From the NCBI RefSeq assembly GCF_024231755.1, contig NZ_JAAEQH010000291.1, forward strand, positions 18,037 through 82,036: a DNA stretch of 64,000 nucleotides. The letters run 5' to 3'. A program made the translations under genes and the position numbers. The notes beneath the pieces are model-generated. The model was not told the origin of the DNA. It searched no databases and saw only the letters and a list, made by a program, of their open reading frames with translations. Positions 27,931 through 36,978 of this stretch are shown here, one piece after another; the stretch's first letter is position 1; each line of letters begins with the position of its first letter. This DNA comes from Neptuniibacter sp. (GTDB taxonomy: Bacteria; Pseudomonadota; Gammaproteobacteria; Pseudomonadales; Balneatricaceae).

Positions 27931-29725
27931 GTGACGGATTAGAAAGATTCTGGCGTTGCTCCTCTTCCTGCTTTAGCAGCTTTTCTTGTAGTACAGGCAA
28001 AGATTTGTCTCGGTTATACATCATTTGAGCTTCTTGTAGTACAGCATCCCTTAGCTCAAAATCCTTTTTCTTATGGTAAGCAATGGCCAGATCTTGGTAA
28101 ATTGATGTTGATGGCATAGTTTTTAAGGCTTCATTTGCCCATTCAATATATATATCAGTTGCTTCTGTCTTCCCTTGTTGCAACTCAATATACATGTTAC
28201 GTCGATAATACAGGTACTCCGAATATCCTCTGAAGTACAGTGATTTTAGGCCTTCAACTATAAATATTGGTTGGCTCTGGTTTCGTTTCAGGTAACTTAT
28301 TATACCTGCATTAGCTACTTGAGACTGAGCGAGTATCCAGCTGGAAAGGGTAAATAGAACGATGAAGAAAACAGGGATACTTTTATGCGCTGCGATGGAT
28401 AGTTTCTCCGTAGAAACTTCTTTTTTACCAAACTGATGTGTAAGAAAAAGTAAGAACAACAACATGAACCAGTGGGTGTTGGAGATATAAAACGGTAACT
28501 CTACCTGGGTGTGGAGAACTATAGGTATCAGGAGCGCTGCGTAAGCTATGCCCCGTTGCCATCCCGCCTTAGCAAGCTGCATAAATGTAACGATGGCGGC
28601 GCACATGATGCCTAGAATGGCAAAAATACCTCCTTCAACCATCCAAAAAATTATTTCATTATGGGGGTGAGTAAAACGTGGATTAGTCCCGAGTGAATTA
28701 CCTTCGATTTTCTGGTACTCGGCACGTTTATCCTGAAATACTTTCTGAAAACTACCCAAACCGTGGCCAAAGAGTGGCGCTTCTTTATATAGCTGCCATG
28801 AAAGATCATATACTTTCCAGCGTACATCTTTTTCCATCCCTCCAATAGCCCGATCAGCTTTGTCGGTCGCTTTTTCTAGCCCGGATGTATTTACAAGTGT
28901 TCCAGCCAGCATGCAGAAGAGAGCGATGATAAACGTAGTACGGGCATGTGGTGATACTAATTGTCTCCAGCGCCCTAATAGCATCATTAACAATCCCAAT
29001 ATCGCCCCCAAAAGGCCAATACGAGAACCGCTAACAGAGATAGTATAACTTGCTAAAAAAGCAGCAGTAAAAAGCGCGATTTTTATTACAGGGGATAGGC
29101 TGCTTAAGGTTGGACGGCTGATAAGGTAAAAAACTAAGATCAGCAGTGTAGCCATAAAGCTTGCTTGTAAATTAACCTGTTGGAATATCCCTATCAGCTG
29201 TCCCTTTGGTGACACGGGGAATAGACCGTACTGGTCTAGGTTAGTTTCCGTTTGTAGAAAGCCATATCCAGCATGAATTATTCCTGCTGCGACGATTAGG
29301 TAGAGACTTCGTTCTATATGCCGAGATGTGAGGTTAAATTGAAATAAAGCGATTAGAAAAAGGTAACCGCTGATAATTACAGAAACCCTAACCAACCACT
29401 CTGTAGGGTTATTGTTGTCAGCGATATAGCCCGTAATCAGTGTTCCAATGGGGAGTAAGGCAAGTCCGAACCAATACTTGGGTAATATAAGTTTATCGGT
29501 ACGTACTACGATAAAACTGGCGGTTGCGATAATCCAACCCGCTGCTATCCAGATCGTACTGTTGAAGGGAATATAAAGTCCTTCGCCACCCAGGTTGGGT
29601 TGGTAGTAAAAAGGCGCTACTAGAAACAGGATGCCGAACAGAATAAAAAAAAGCTTTTGTGGCTTTTTTAGAGAACTATCATGTTCCAACTTCAGAGCGA
29701 AGCCCATAGAATTAATTCCAATCAT
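27878..29725 (-). CDS. O-antigen ligase-like / PglL-type O-oligosaccharyltransferase
   Basis: 615 residues with about 11-13 transmembrane helices and a C-terminal soluble tail rich in charged residues (about 480-615). The Wzy_C signature is the periplasmic segment THPHNEIIFWMVEGGI near residue 350, with Arg/Gly-rich blocks SGSRIGLLGA and GHGLGSF before it. Such enzymes transfer lipid-linked glycans to pilin or other proteins (PglL) or to lipid A core (WaaL). Length and the PglL-like C-terminal tail favour the protein-glycosylating type. No pilin, wzx or glycosyltransferase gene is adjacent, so the acceptor is unknown. Confidence 0.8.
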   Translation of the reverse strand: MIGINSMGFALKLEHDSSLKKPQKLFFILFGILFLVAPFYYQPNLGGEGLYIPFNSTIWIAAGWIIATASFIVVRTDKLILPKYWFGLALLPIGTLITGYIADNNNPTEWLVRVSVIISGYLFLIALFQFNLTSRHIERSLYLIVAAGIIHAGYGFLQTETNLDQYGLFPVSPKGQLIGIFQQVNLQASFMATLLILVFYLISRPTLSSLSPVIKIALFTAAFLASYTISVSGSRIGLLGAILGLLMMLLGRWRQLVSPHARTTFIIALFCMLAGTLVNTSGLEKATDKADRAIGGMEKDVRWKVYDLSWQLYKEAPLFGHGLGSFQKVFQDKRAEYQKIEGNSLGTNPRFTHPHNEIIFWMVEGGIFAILGIMCAAIVTFMQLAKAGWQRGIAYAALLIPIVLHTQVELPFYISNTHWFMLLFLLFLTHQFGKKEVSTEKLSIAAHKSIPVFFIVLFTLSSWILAQSQVANAGIISYLKRNQSQPIFIVEGLKSLYFRGYSEYLYYRRNMYIELQQGKTEATDIYIEWANEALKTMPSTSIYQDLAIAYHKKKDFELRDAVLQEAQMMYNRDKSLPVLQEKLLKQEEEQRQNLSNPSLKQGADVSQALPQANQQ

Positions 29726-29802
29726 AAATGCTGAACAGTTTCAGCATACTACCTTAAATCTATGTTGCTGTAAGTGATTGTTGCTATTAGAAAAGGAGTC
29801 CT

Positions 29803-30645
29803 ATGGGCTGTTGCCATGAAGTTTGTCTAACTCTCCCGGAATACAGTGTGAAAGCGGTTATATACGGGGACCCGGATGGTTTACCTGTCATTGCCCTCCA
29901 TGGCTGGCTGGATAACGCGGCTAGCTTTTATGCGGTAGGTAAGCATTTGGAAGGAATCAAACTGATCTCACTGGACCTGATTGGGCATGGGCGATCGTCC
30001 TATCGCCCAGATGGAATGCCATACCATATATGGGATAACGTCACTGACCTCTACCAGGTATTGGAACAGCTGAAAATTGATAAGACCTGTTTGGTTGGTC
30101 ACTCAATGGGGGCTAGCATCGCTATGCTCTTTGCCGGGACATTTCCTGATCGGATACAGCATTTAATGGCTATCGATGGTCTGGTTCCACTTGCTTATGA
30201 TGTTGATTCGCTGCCTGAGCTCCTTTCAGACGCTATAGTTAAAAGGGAGAAAATGGGGTCCCGAAATCTCAAGCCTTATAAAACAAAGGAAGATGCAGTT
30301 TCTGCCCGGATGAATGGGCGCTGGCCAGTAAGTCGAGAGGCAGCAGAGAGATTGCTGGAGAGGGGCCTAGCTAAAACAGATGACGGATATATTTGGAGTA
30401 ATGATCCTCGTTTATTGATGCCTTCGCTGGTGCGTTTTAGCCCGGATCAGATAAGAGCTTTTTTGAAAGCTGTAAAAGCACAAACCACGGTTATTCGCGC
30501 CAGCAATGGGGCAGCAAATTTGATAGATGGTTGGGTTGGTGAACTTTCTAGCGCTGAACTGATCGATATGCAGGGAGGGCATCACCTTCACTTAGAGCCA
30601 CATTGCGCCAAAGAGATAGCTTCTCTTCTAAATAGCTGGGTGTAG
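29803..30645 (+). CDS. Alpha/beta-fold hydrolase
   Basis: 280 residues. Oxyanion-type HGWLDNAAS near 34, nucleophile elbow GHSMGA (Ser at about 101), and a C-terminal His in QGGHHLHLE. The lid and core resemble the esterase/epoxide-hydrolase branch of the fold. Substrate unknown. It starts about 75 bp from the divergent ligase gene and is followed by the DUF4892 gene. Confidence 0.85.
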   Translation: MGCCHEVCLTLPEYSVKAVIYGDPDGLPVIALHGWLDNAASFYAVGKHLEGIKLISLDLIGHGRSSYRPDGMPYHIWDNVTDLYQVLEQLKIDKTCLVGHSMGASIAMLFAGTFPDRIQHLMAIDGLVPLAYDVDSLPELLSDAIVKREKMGSRNLKPYKTKEDAVSARMNGRWPVSREAAERLLERGLAKTDDGYIWSNDPRLLMPSLVRFSPDQIRAFLKAVKAQTTVIRASNGAANLIDGWVGELSSAELIDMQGGHHLHLEPHCAKEIASLLNSWV

Positions 30646-30705
30646 CGTGAGAGCAATATATTAAGTGTCATGGGAATTAGTTGGGGTCAATTAATGGAGA
30701 GAAAA

Positions 30706-31542
30706 ATGAAGCGTTTTTTCTGGATTTTATCTTTAACGCTGCTATCTGGTCTGACGATGGCTGCCAGTGATATTCATAATTCAAGTGACCTGGATTCTCT
30801 TGAGCGTTTTCCTCGTTCATTTATTGTTCAGTACGAGCAGAAGCAAAATGAAGACTACCGTCTTGTCTTGGGCGGGCTTGAAAAAATTAATGGTGTTCTT
30901 GTTACAGAAAAAGAAAAGCGTTTAGCTGGTTTACTAACACAGATTACTTATCGCATTCCAGAAAACCACTCAGCTCAACAGGCATTTAATCATTTTCAGC
31001 GTCAGTTGACCCAGCAGGGAGCAACTGAACTTTTCTTCTGTTCAGGTCGGGACTGCGGTAGCAGTAACCAATGGGCAAATAGTATTTTTCGATACTTCCG
31101 CCTGTATGGTGTTGATAAAACACAGAGTTTTGCGAGCTACCAGCTAAATAATACCTATTTTTCCCTTTATTCAGTGAAACGCGGAAATAAGCGAGTTTAT
31201 CTGCGCGTGGATGCTTTAGCTTCGCAGGTCGAAGAGGCAACTGATAAATTGCCAAATGTTTCTGGTGTAGAAATTCAGGAAACGGATAATGATATTCAGA
31301 TGATTATTAATTATCTTGAGTCCTCACCTTCGGCCTCTATTTGGCTAGCGGCTTTTGATTTGGCTGCTGGGTCCAGGTCGGAACAACTGAAGAGATCGGA
31401 AACCCGATTAACCGAGTTTAAAAGTGTTCTGATTGATGCGGGTGTCGCCGTGTCTCGCATCAATGTTCATCCTGTTGGGTCCTTCGTTCCACCGGGAGCC
31501 CTACCTAAAGACAAAATACTCATAGTCTATAGTGAAGAGTGA
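30706..31542 (+). CDS. DUF4892 domain protein, secreted
   Basis: About 278 residues. An N-terminal signal peptide (FFWILSLTLLSGLTMAAS) is followed by the DUF4892 body: DLDSLERFPRSFIVQYEQ, GATELFFCSGRDCGSSNQWAN with a Cys pair, and the Asp/Lys-rich C-terminal half. The family is periplasmic or secreted and of unknown function. Several upstream in-frame ATG exist (30670, 30694). I choose 30706 because GGAGAG lies about five bases before it and the signal peptide then starts MKRFF. The stop overlaps the upstream part of the patatin gene frame. Confidence 0.78.
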   Translation: MKRFFWILSLTLLSGLTMAASDIHNSSDLDSLERFPRSFIVQYEQKQNEDYRLVLGGLEKINGVLVTEKEKRLAGLLTQITYRIPENHSAQQAFNHFQRQLTQQGATELFFCSGRDCGSSNQWANSIFRYFRLYGVDKTQSFASYQLNNTYFSLYSVKRGNKRVYLRVDALASQVEEATDKLPNVSGVEIQETDNDIQMIINYLESSPSASIWLAAFDLAAGSRSEQLKRSETRLTEFKSVLIDAGVAVSRINVHPVGSFVPPGALPKDKILIVYSEE

Positions 31543-31564
31543 TAGTAAAGCTTGGAGTCTTACT

Positions 31565-32455
31565 ATGACGACAGTTTCGTTAGTGCTCGGAAGTGGTGGT
31601 GCAAGGGGGTATGCCCATATCGGTGCAATCGAAGAGATTGAGCGCCGGGGGTATAAAATCGTTTCCATCTCGGGCAGTTCAATGGGCGCCCTCGTAGGTG
31701 GTATGTATGCAGCAGGTAAGCTCCCTGAATACAGAGATTGGGTGTTAACCCTTAACTGGGTCAGGGTTGTAAGGTTGCTGGATTTTACTCTGTCTCGGGG
31801 GGCAATTCGCGGAGATAAGGTGTTTATTCAGCTAGCAGAGTTGCTGGGCTCCCCCAATATCGAAGATCTGGATATTGACTATACGGCTGTTGCTGCTGAT
31901 ATTGCCCATCAGAAAGAGGTCTGGTATCAGAAAGGTTCACTACTTGAGGCTATCCGTGCATCAGTTGCAGTTCCTGGCCTTTTTACCCCAGTTATTAAAG
32001 AGGGACGAGTTCTTGTAGATGGGGGGGTTCTTAATCCGTTACCTATCATTCCTGCGGTCGCCGCCCAGGCCGATCTGATTATAGCCGTTGATCTAAATAC
32101 CGGGGATTCCAGTCACAGCCACCTTAAATTACCCAGTAATAAGTATCTTAAGCGAAGTGGAATGAGTGATGAGTGGCATATGCCTGATGTTGAGCGTGAG
32201 CAGTCGGAAGAGGATGAAGAAATAAAGGCGAGTATCGGGGGGCGGATGGATATTCTGCTTAACTCGGTTGAAGTGATGCAGGCGAGTTTAGCTGAATACA
32301 AAATTGCGGGTTATCCGCCGGATCTGATCGTGCGTATCCCAAAAGACCTTTCCAGTTTTTATGATTTCCATCGAGCAGCAGAATCTATCGAATACGGGCG
32401 TTTAGCGACTAGGGATAAACTTGAAGCTCTGGAAAATGGAGAACCTATTAATTGA
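31565..32455 (+). CDS. Patatin-like phospholipase
   Basis: About 296 residues. The patatin lipase core is complete: GSGGARGYAHIG near the start (oxyanion hole), GSSMGALVGGMYA with the catalytic Ser near 39, and the second catalytic residue in LVDGGVLNPLP (DGG). The group is the RssA/NTE-like bacterial patatins that deacylate lipids. There is no signal peptide or barrel. An upstream GTG (31532) overlaps the DUF4892 gene; the ATG at 31565 has GGAG eight bases before it. Confidence 0.88.
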   Translation: MTTVSLVLGSGGARGYAHIGAIEEIERRGYKIVSISGSSMGALVGGMYAAGKLPEYRDWVLTLNWVRVVRLLDFTLSRGAIRGDKVFIQLAELLGSPNIEDLDIDYTAVAADIAHQKEVWYQKGSLLEAIRASVAVPGLFTPVIKEGRVLVDGGVLNPLPIIPAVAAQADLIIAVDLNTGDSSHSHLKLPSNKYLKRSGMSDEWHMPDVEREQSEEDEEIKASIGGRMDILLNSVEVMQASLAEYKIAGYPPDLIVRIPKDLSSFYDFHRAAESIEYGRLATRDKLEALENGEPIN

Positions 32456-32456
32456 T

Positions 32457-33014
32457 CTATTTATCCCTCTTAAGCAAGACGTAAAGCGCACCAGAACCAC
32501 CATCCCTAGCTTGAGCTGAACAGAAGGCCAGAACCCCATTCAGCCTTTTCAGCCATTCATTTACATATGATTTGATCAATGCCTGCTGGTTTCCTGATGA
32601 GTGGGACTTACCGTGAACTATGAGGACGCAGCGATTATTTCTACGTCGTGCATCGAAAATAAAGTTGCTTAGCTGATCGCGTGCCTGGTCAACGGTATAG
32701 CCGTGCAGGTCCAGACCTTGTTCCCAGGGTATATGTCCCTGTTTCAGGCGCTTGAGCAGACGAAGTTGTACACCTGGGCTGGCAAAGAGTAACTCTTCTC
32801 CAGATTCAATAAGATCTACGGCTTCATCCGAAAGCCCATCAATTACCTTATCTTCTTCTTTAACAGCTGCCTGGCGCCGGTAGTGTTGATTGTGCGGGTC
32901 CAGCTTCGATCCAGAAGGCTTGAGATGTGCTTTGTCGTGCTTGTGCCGGGTCACGCCTTGCATCGCATCGAGAAAGGATAAATCTGTGTCTGGATCGTCA
33001 TTCTGGTCTTTCAT
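32457..33014 (-). CDS. smrB: Smr-domain endonuclease, SmrB-like
   Basis: 185 residues. A charged N-terminal extension (1-95) is followed by an Smr domain with LDLHGYTVDQARDQL, IVHGKS and GGSGALYVLL. SmrB of E. coli cuts mRNA between collided ribosomes; position next to prmB and aroC (yfcN-prmB-aroC in E. coli) supports this orthology. The domain motif HGK rather than HGHGK differs slightly. It is divergent from prmB with a 66-bp gap. Confidence 0.8.
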   Translation of the reverse strand: MKDQNDDPDTDLSFLDAMQGVTRHKHDKAHLKPSGSKLDPHNQHYRRQAAVKEEDKVIDGLSDEAVDLIESGEELLFASPGVQLRLLKRLKQGHIPWEQGLDLHGYTVDQARDQLSNFIFDARRRNNRCVLIVHGKSHSSGNQQALIKSYVNEWLKRLNGVLAFCSAQARDGGSGALYVLLKRDK

Positions 33015-33080
33015 GGTGTTCCTGAGAGAGTTTTATTAAGATGGCTGTCCTAAATTTAGCAAAAAAACGGTTCTGACTGA

Positions 33081-34007
33081 ATGAGTGATCAAGCGAATAC
33101 AGATAATTCTGTTATAAATCAGCTGCATAGCTTACGTGATTATATTCGCTATGCGATGAGCCAGTTCGGTAAGCATCAAGTATATTTTGGTCATGGAACT
33201 GATAACGCCTGGGATGAGGCTACTCAGCTGGTTCTGGCGGCGGTTAATCTGCCCTGGAATGTTAACCCTGCTGTGCTTGATGGACGTCTTACTGATACAG
33301 AAAAATTAACTGTATTGGAATATATCAGTCAGAGAGCGGTTGAACGTAAGCCTCTGCCCTATATCACCCGTGAGTCCTGGTTCTGCCAACTGCCGTTTTA
33401 TGTCGATGAACGCGTGCTGATTCCCCGTTCTCCGATAGCTGAGCTAATTGAAAACCAATTCAGTCCATGGCTCAGAGAGGGACCGGTGGAACGGGTGCTG
33501 GATCTGTGTACAGGTAGTGGCTGTATTGGTATCGCTTGTGCGTACGCTTTTGAAGAGGCTGAAGTTGATCTGGCTGATATCTCTGCGGATGCAATTGAGG
33601 TTTCCAATATCAATATCCACAAACACGAAATGGTTGATCGTGTTCATGCCGTAGAGAGTGATCTGTTTAGCAATCTTGAAGGTAGAAAGTATGACCTGAT
33701 CGTTAGCAACCCTCCTTATGTTGATGAGGCTGATTTAGCTTCAATGCCAGAGGAGTATGATCATGAGCCTGAACTGGCACTGGGTTCAGGCCCAGATGGT
33801 TTGGATATTACCCGCAAAATTCTTCGTCAGGCGAACGATTATCTGACCGAAGATGGTTTGCTGGTGGTTGAAATTGGTAACAGTGAAGTGCATATGATGG
33901 AGCAATATCCACAACTACCTCTGATTTGGTTGGAGTTTGAACGTGGTGGTAATGGGGTATTTGCTATCACTGCACAGGATCTTCTCCAATACAGAGATCA
34001 GATTTGA
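33081..34007 (+). CDS. prmB: Ribosomal protein L3 (uL3) N5-glutamine methyltransferase
   Basis: A SAM-dependent methyltransferase of 308 residues that modifies a Gln of ribosomal protein L3. An N-terminal helical domain precedes the Rossmann core, with VLDLCTGSGCIGIACA (motif I) and the Gln-binding NPPYVDEAD. The alternative in this family, PrmC (release factors), is separated by context: prmB lies next to aroC as in E. coli and Pseudomonas. The aroC gene follows 48 bp later. Confidence 0.92.
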   Translation: MSDQANTDNSVINQLHSLRDYIRYAMSQFGKHQVYFGHGTDNAWDEATQLVLAAVNLPWNVNPAVLDGRLTDTEKLTVLEYISQRAVERKPLPYITRESWFCQLPFYVDERVLIPRSPIAELIENQFSPWLREGPVERVLDLCTGSGCIGIACAYAFEEAEVDLADISADAIEVSNINIHKHEMVDRVHAVESDLFSNLEGRKYDLIVSNPPYVDEADLASMPEEYDHEPELALGSGPDGLDITRKILRQANDYLTEDGLLVVEIGNSEVHMMEQYPQLPLIWLEFERGGNGVFAITAQDLLQYRDQI

Positions 34008-34013
34008 TATAAT
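34005..34013 (+). promoter_or_regulatory. Extended -10 promoter element before aroC
   Basis: TGATATAAT, a perfect -10 TATAAT with the extended TG. It overlaps the prmB stop codon and lies about 42 bp before the aroC start. No good -35 is seen. Confidence 0.45.
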
Positions 34014-34054
34014 CCACGCCCCTGTTTTTAAGATAGTTTGAATGGAAGACTGCG

Positions 34055-35146
34055 ATGTCAGGAAATAGTTACGGTAAGCTGTTCACGGTAACCACATTTG
34101 GCGAGAGCCATGGTAAAGCGTTGGGCTGCATTGTTGATGGTTGCCCTCCAGGTATTGAGATATCTGAAGAAGATCTGCAGATCGATCTGGATCGCCGTAA
34201 GCCTGGCACATCACGCCATACTACACAGCGTCGTGAGGCGGATGAAGTTGAGATCCTTTCAGGTGTTTTTGAAGGAAAAACTACGGGTACGCCAATCGGT
34301 CTTCTGATCAAAAATACTGATCAGCGCTCAAAGGACTACTCCAACATCGCGGAAACTTTCCGCCCAGCACATGCTGATTACGTTTATACACATAAGTATG
34401 GTTTCCGTGATTACCGTGGTGGTGGTCGTTCATCGGCACGTGAAACAGCTATGCGTGTTGCAGCAGGAGCGATTGCCAAGAAATTCCTGGCCTCTAAAGG
34501 TGTTGAGGTTAAAGGTTATCTGTCTCAGTTAGGTCCTATTAAGATCAACGAGCAGAACTTTGACTGGAACGAAGTGCCAAATAACCCTTTCTTCAGCCCG
34601 GATGCTGAATCTGTCCCTCAGATGGAAGAGTACATGGACGCTTTGCGTAAAGAGGGTAACTCTATTGGAGCCAAAATTAGTGTAGTAGCTTCAGGTGCTC
34701 CAGTTGGTCTGGGTGAGCCTATCTTTGACCGTCTAGATGCAGATCTGGCTCATGCGTTGATGAGCATCAATGCAGTAAAAGGTGTAGAGATCGGTGATGG
34801 CTTTGCTTGTGTTGAGCAGAAAGGCACAGAACACCGTGATGAGATGACACCGCAAGGGTTCCTGTCTAACCATGCGGGTGGTGTTCTGGGTGGTATTTCT
34901 ACTGGCCAGGATATTATTGCCCATATCGCGCTTAAACCTACATCAAGCCTGCGTTTACCAGGTCGTAGTATCAATGACAAAGGTGAAGAGATTGAGGTGG
35001 TTACTCAGGGGCGTCACGATCCCTGTGTAGGTATCCGTGCAACGCCGATTGCAGAAGCGATGATGGCGATTGTTCTGATGGATCATATGCTACGCGACCG
35101 TGCGCAAAATGCTGATGTTCAGAGTAATGTTCCAGTAATTACCTAA
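34055..35146 (+). CDS. aroC: Chorismate synthase
   Basis: Last step of the shikimate pathway: converts 5-enolpyruvylshikimate 3-phosphate to chorismate with reduced FMN. All three signature blocks are seen: [18 protein letters not shown] near 16, [17 protein letters not shown] near 127, and [17 protein letters not shown] near 326. The 363 residues equal the family length. Cytoplasmic. The upstream extended -10 may give it its own promoter within the prmB unit. Confidence 0.98.
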   Translation: MSGNSYGKLFTVTTFGESHGKALGCIVDGCPPGIEISEEDLQIDLDRRKPGTSRHTTQRREADEVEILSGVFEGKTTGTPIGLLIKNTDQRSKDYSNIAETFRPAHADYVYTHKYGFRDYRGGGRSSARETAMRVAAGAIAKKFLASKGVEVKGYLSQLGPIKINEQNFDWNEVPNNPFFSPDAESVPQMEEYMDALRKEGNSIGAKISVVASGAPVGLGEPIFDRLDADLAHALMSINAVKGVEIGDGFACVEQKGTEHRDEMTPQGFLSNHAGGVLGGISTGQDIIAHIALKPTSSLRLPGRSINDKGEEIEVVTQGRHDPCVGIRATPIAEAMMAIVLMDHMLRDRAQNADVQSNVPVIT

Positions 35147-35171
35147 CTGCTACTCTACAGCAAACGATTAT

Positions 35172-35195
35172 GGGGGCAGATTTAAATCTGTCCCC
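35172..35195. repeat. REP-like palindrome, fragment
   Basis: GGGGCAGATTT followed directly by AAATCTGTCCCC, an almost perfect palindrome with one extra T. The GGGGACAGATTT/AAATCTGTCCCC type of motif is common in gammaproteobacterial REP sequences tied to RAYT transposases. Only one copy occurs in this window, with a trailing CGTCCCCTT at 35213-35221. Confidence 0.4.
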
Positions 35196-35247
35196 TTTCA
35201 GTTACTTACAATCGTCCCCTTCTAATCAAACTGCTACACTGCCCATT

Positions 35248-35979
35248 ATGGGTATCTATTTTAAGAAACCACTTTCCTATCTATTTCCGCTAGTAGCTCT
35301 TTTACTGATGCTACAGGCTGGATTCGTTTACTCAGATCAGATCCGTAAGATTGTTCATCCTGATGGCCGGGTTGAATATACCAATCTCTCGGATAAACAG
35401 CGCCAGATCCACTTCACCAATAAGAGCGGAAGCTCTACCAAGAGTGTTTATAAATTCCGTAACGAAGAGGGTGTTTTAGCCTTTTCTGATCAGCGCCCGG
35501 TTAATCTGAATTTTGAGGTGTTGCGCTTTGACTGTTATGCCTGCCGCGTGAACTCAACTGTGGATTGGTACAACACTCCTTTAAATACCAAAGCTTATCG
35601 TTCAACTGTTAAAACAATGGCTGATAAGTATGGTGTAGAAGAAGCGTTGGTCCGTGCCGTGATTCATGCAGAATCCGCTTTCCGTAAAGATGCGGTATCA
35701 AAAGCGGGTGCACAAGGGTTAATGCAGTTAATGCCTGCAACAGCTAAAGATCTCGGAGTGACGAACCCATTCAGCCCTCAGCAGAATATAGAGGGTGGCA
35801 CTAAATACCTAGCTGCATTGCTTGAGAACTTCTCAGGTGATATTACCTTAGCTACAGCTGCTTATAATGCAGGCCCTGGCGCTGTTAGTCGTTATAAGGG
35901 GATTCCTCCTTACAAAGAAACTCAGGCTTATGTTGAGCGTGTAGCAATATTACGCAACCGGTACGCACAACAACTTTAA
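35248..35979 (+). CDS. Small lytic transglycosylase (DUF4124 + SLT domain)
   Basis: About 243 residues from the ATG at 35248. A signal peptide (FPLVALLLMLQAGFVYS) precedes a DUF4124-like stretch (IVHPDGRVEYTNLSDK), then an SLT domain with catalytic Glu in HAESAFRKDA, GAQGLMQLMPATAKDLG and AYNAGPGAV. It is a family-1 goose-type transglycosylase acting on periplasmic peptidoglycan. An earlier in-frame ATG at 35170 would bury the signal peptide and runs through the REP-like palindrome, so I reject it. The 3' end overlaps the LysR gene by four bases. Confidence 0.88.
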   Translation: MGIYFKKPLSYLFPLVALLLMLQAGFVYSDQIRKIVHPDGRVEYTNLSDKQRQIHFTNKSGSSTKSVYKFRNEEGVLAFSDQRPVNLNFEVLRFDCYACRVNSTVDWYNTPLNTKAYRSTVKTMADKYGVEEALVRAVIHAESAFRKDAVSKAGAQGLMQLMPATAKDLGVTNPFSPQQNIEGGTKYLAALLENFSGDITLATAAYNAGPGAVSRYKGIPPYKETQAYVERVAILRNRYAQQL

Positions 35980-36833
35980 GCAATTTTCATATCCTGAGCG
36001 TAATACTCGCTACTTAAAGTGACTGCTTGAGTTACCCCAAATAGTGGATGAGGGATAGGAGAAACGGCTAGCACAATATCTACTGCGGGAAGCGGGGGCA
36101 TGTTTTCATTATCTACTGGGTACAGCCCCTCTGTCAGGCTTGATGAAGCAAGAGTTCCCAACCCCAGGCCTCGCTTAAGTAGTGTTTTTAAAGTAGCAGA
36201 ACTGGAACTGGTGCAGACCAAGTCATGAAGCCTGCCCATCTTATCTAAGCCATCAATTGCCGCTGTGTGGAATTTGCAATCTTCGTCATAGAGAACCAGA
36301 GGGATAGCTTCTCTTTCTGCTAATTCAGGAAAGCCGCCGTGCACCCATAAGCCCTTGTCGTGACGTAGGATATAACCTTCTTCTTTATCCGGAGCGCGGG
36401 TAAGTATGGCAAGGTCTATATCACCATTATCGAGATACTCTCGTAACTTTGTGCTGCTATCGCATAAAACCTTTAAGTGCAGAGTAGGGTGTTGAGCGTG
36501 AATGATTTCCAAAAGGTCTGCTAATACCGAATCGACATAGTCATCGGGGCAGCCAATGGTCAAAGGCCTGTGGTTTTGTAGTGTGGAAAACTCGCCTACG
36601 GCTTCGTCGTGTAAAGAGACTATTTTGCGGGCATAACTGACCAACTTTTTGCCTTTTTCGGTTAAAAGAAGGTTTCGGCCCTCTTTAATAAACAGAGAGT
36701 GCCCTAAATCCTCTTCCAGCTTCTTCATCTGCATGCTGATAGCACCCTGTGTGCGATGAATCTGTTTAGCCGCACGGGTAAAACTACCAGTATCAACAAA
36801 GGCAACAAAGCTTCTTAAGGCGTCTAAATCCAT
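35976..36833 (-). CDS. LysR-family transcriptional regulator
   Basis: 285 residues. The N-terminal winged helix is clear (FVAFVDTGSFTRAAKQIHRTQGAISMQMKKLEEDLG). The effector domain is of standard length. It faces a GST gene, the usual layout for a LysR regulator and its target. A perfect 12-bp palindrome lies 18 bp before its start codon. The effector is unknown. Confidence 0.93.
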   Translation of the reverse strand: MDLDALRSFVAFVDTGSFTRAAKQIHRTQGAISMQMKKLEEDLGHSLFIKEGRNLLLTEKGKKLVSYARKIVSLHDEAVGEFSTLQNHRPLTIGCPDDYVDSVLADLLEIIHAQHPTLHLKVLCDSSTKLREYLDNGDIDLAILTRAPDKEEGYILRHDKGLWVHGGFPELAEREAIPLVLYDEDCKFHTAAIDGLDKMGRLHDLVCTSSSSATLKTLLKRGLGLGTLASSSLTEGLYPVDNENMPPLPAVDIVLAVSPIPHPLFGVTQAVTLSSEYYAQDMKIA

Positions 36834-36851
36834 CTGTTTCTCCTAGGGCAT

Positions 36852-36863
36852 CACTAATTAGTG
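36852..36863. promoter_or_regulatory. Palindrome in the LysR/GST spacer, candidate operator
   Basis: CACTAATTAGTG is a perfect 12-bp palindrome in the 145-bp divergent spacer, close to the LysR start. It could be a LysR autoregulatory site. Confidence 0.4.
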
Positions 36864-36978
36864 TTGAAAGACCGTAACAATCAGCCCTGCTAATAGGTGT
36901 TATCAAAATTAATCGTTAGTCCTGGCTTTAGCAAGTATGCAAAATAGCTCCAGTTATTCACTTCAAAGGAATTAGGAA

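Noticed and set aside
35170..35247. Upstream ATG for the small lytic transglycosylase
   Set aside because: It would place 26 residues before the signal peptide and translate the REP-like palindrome; the ATG at 35248 gives a normal signal sequence.
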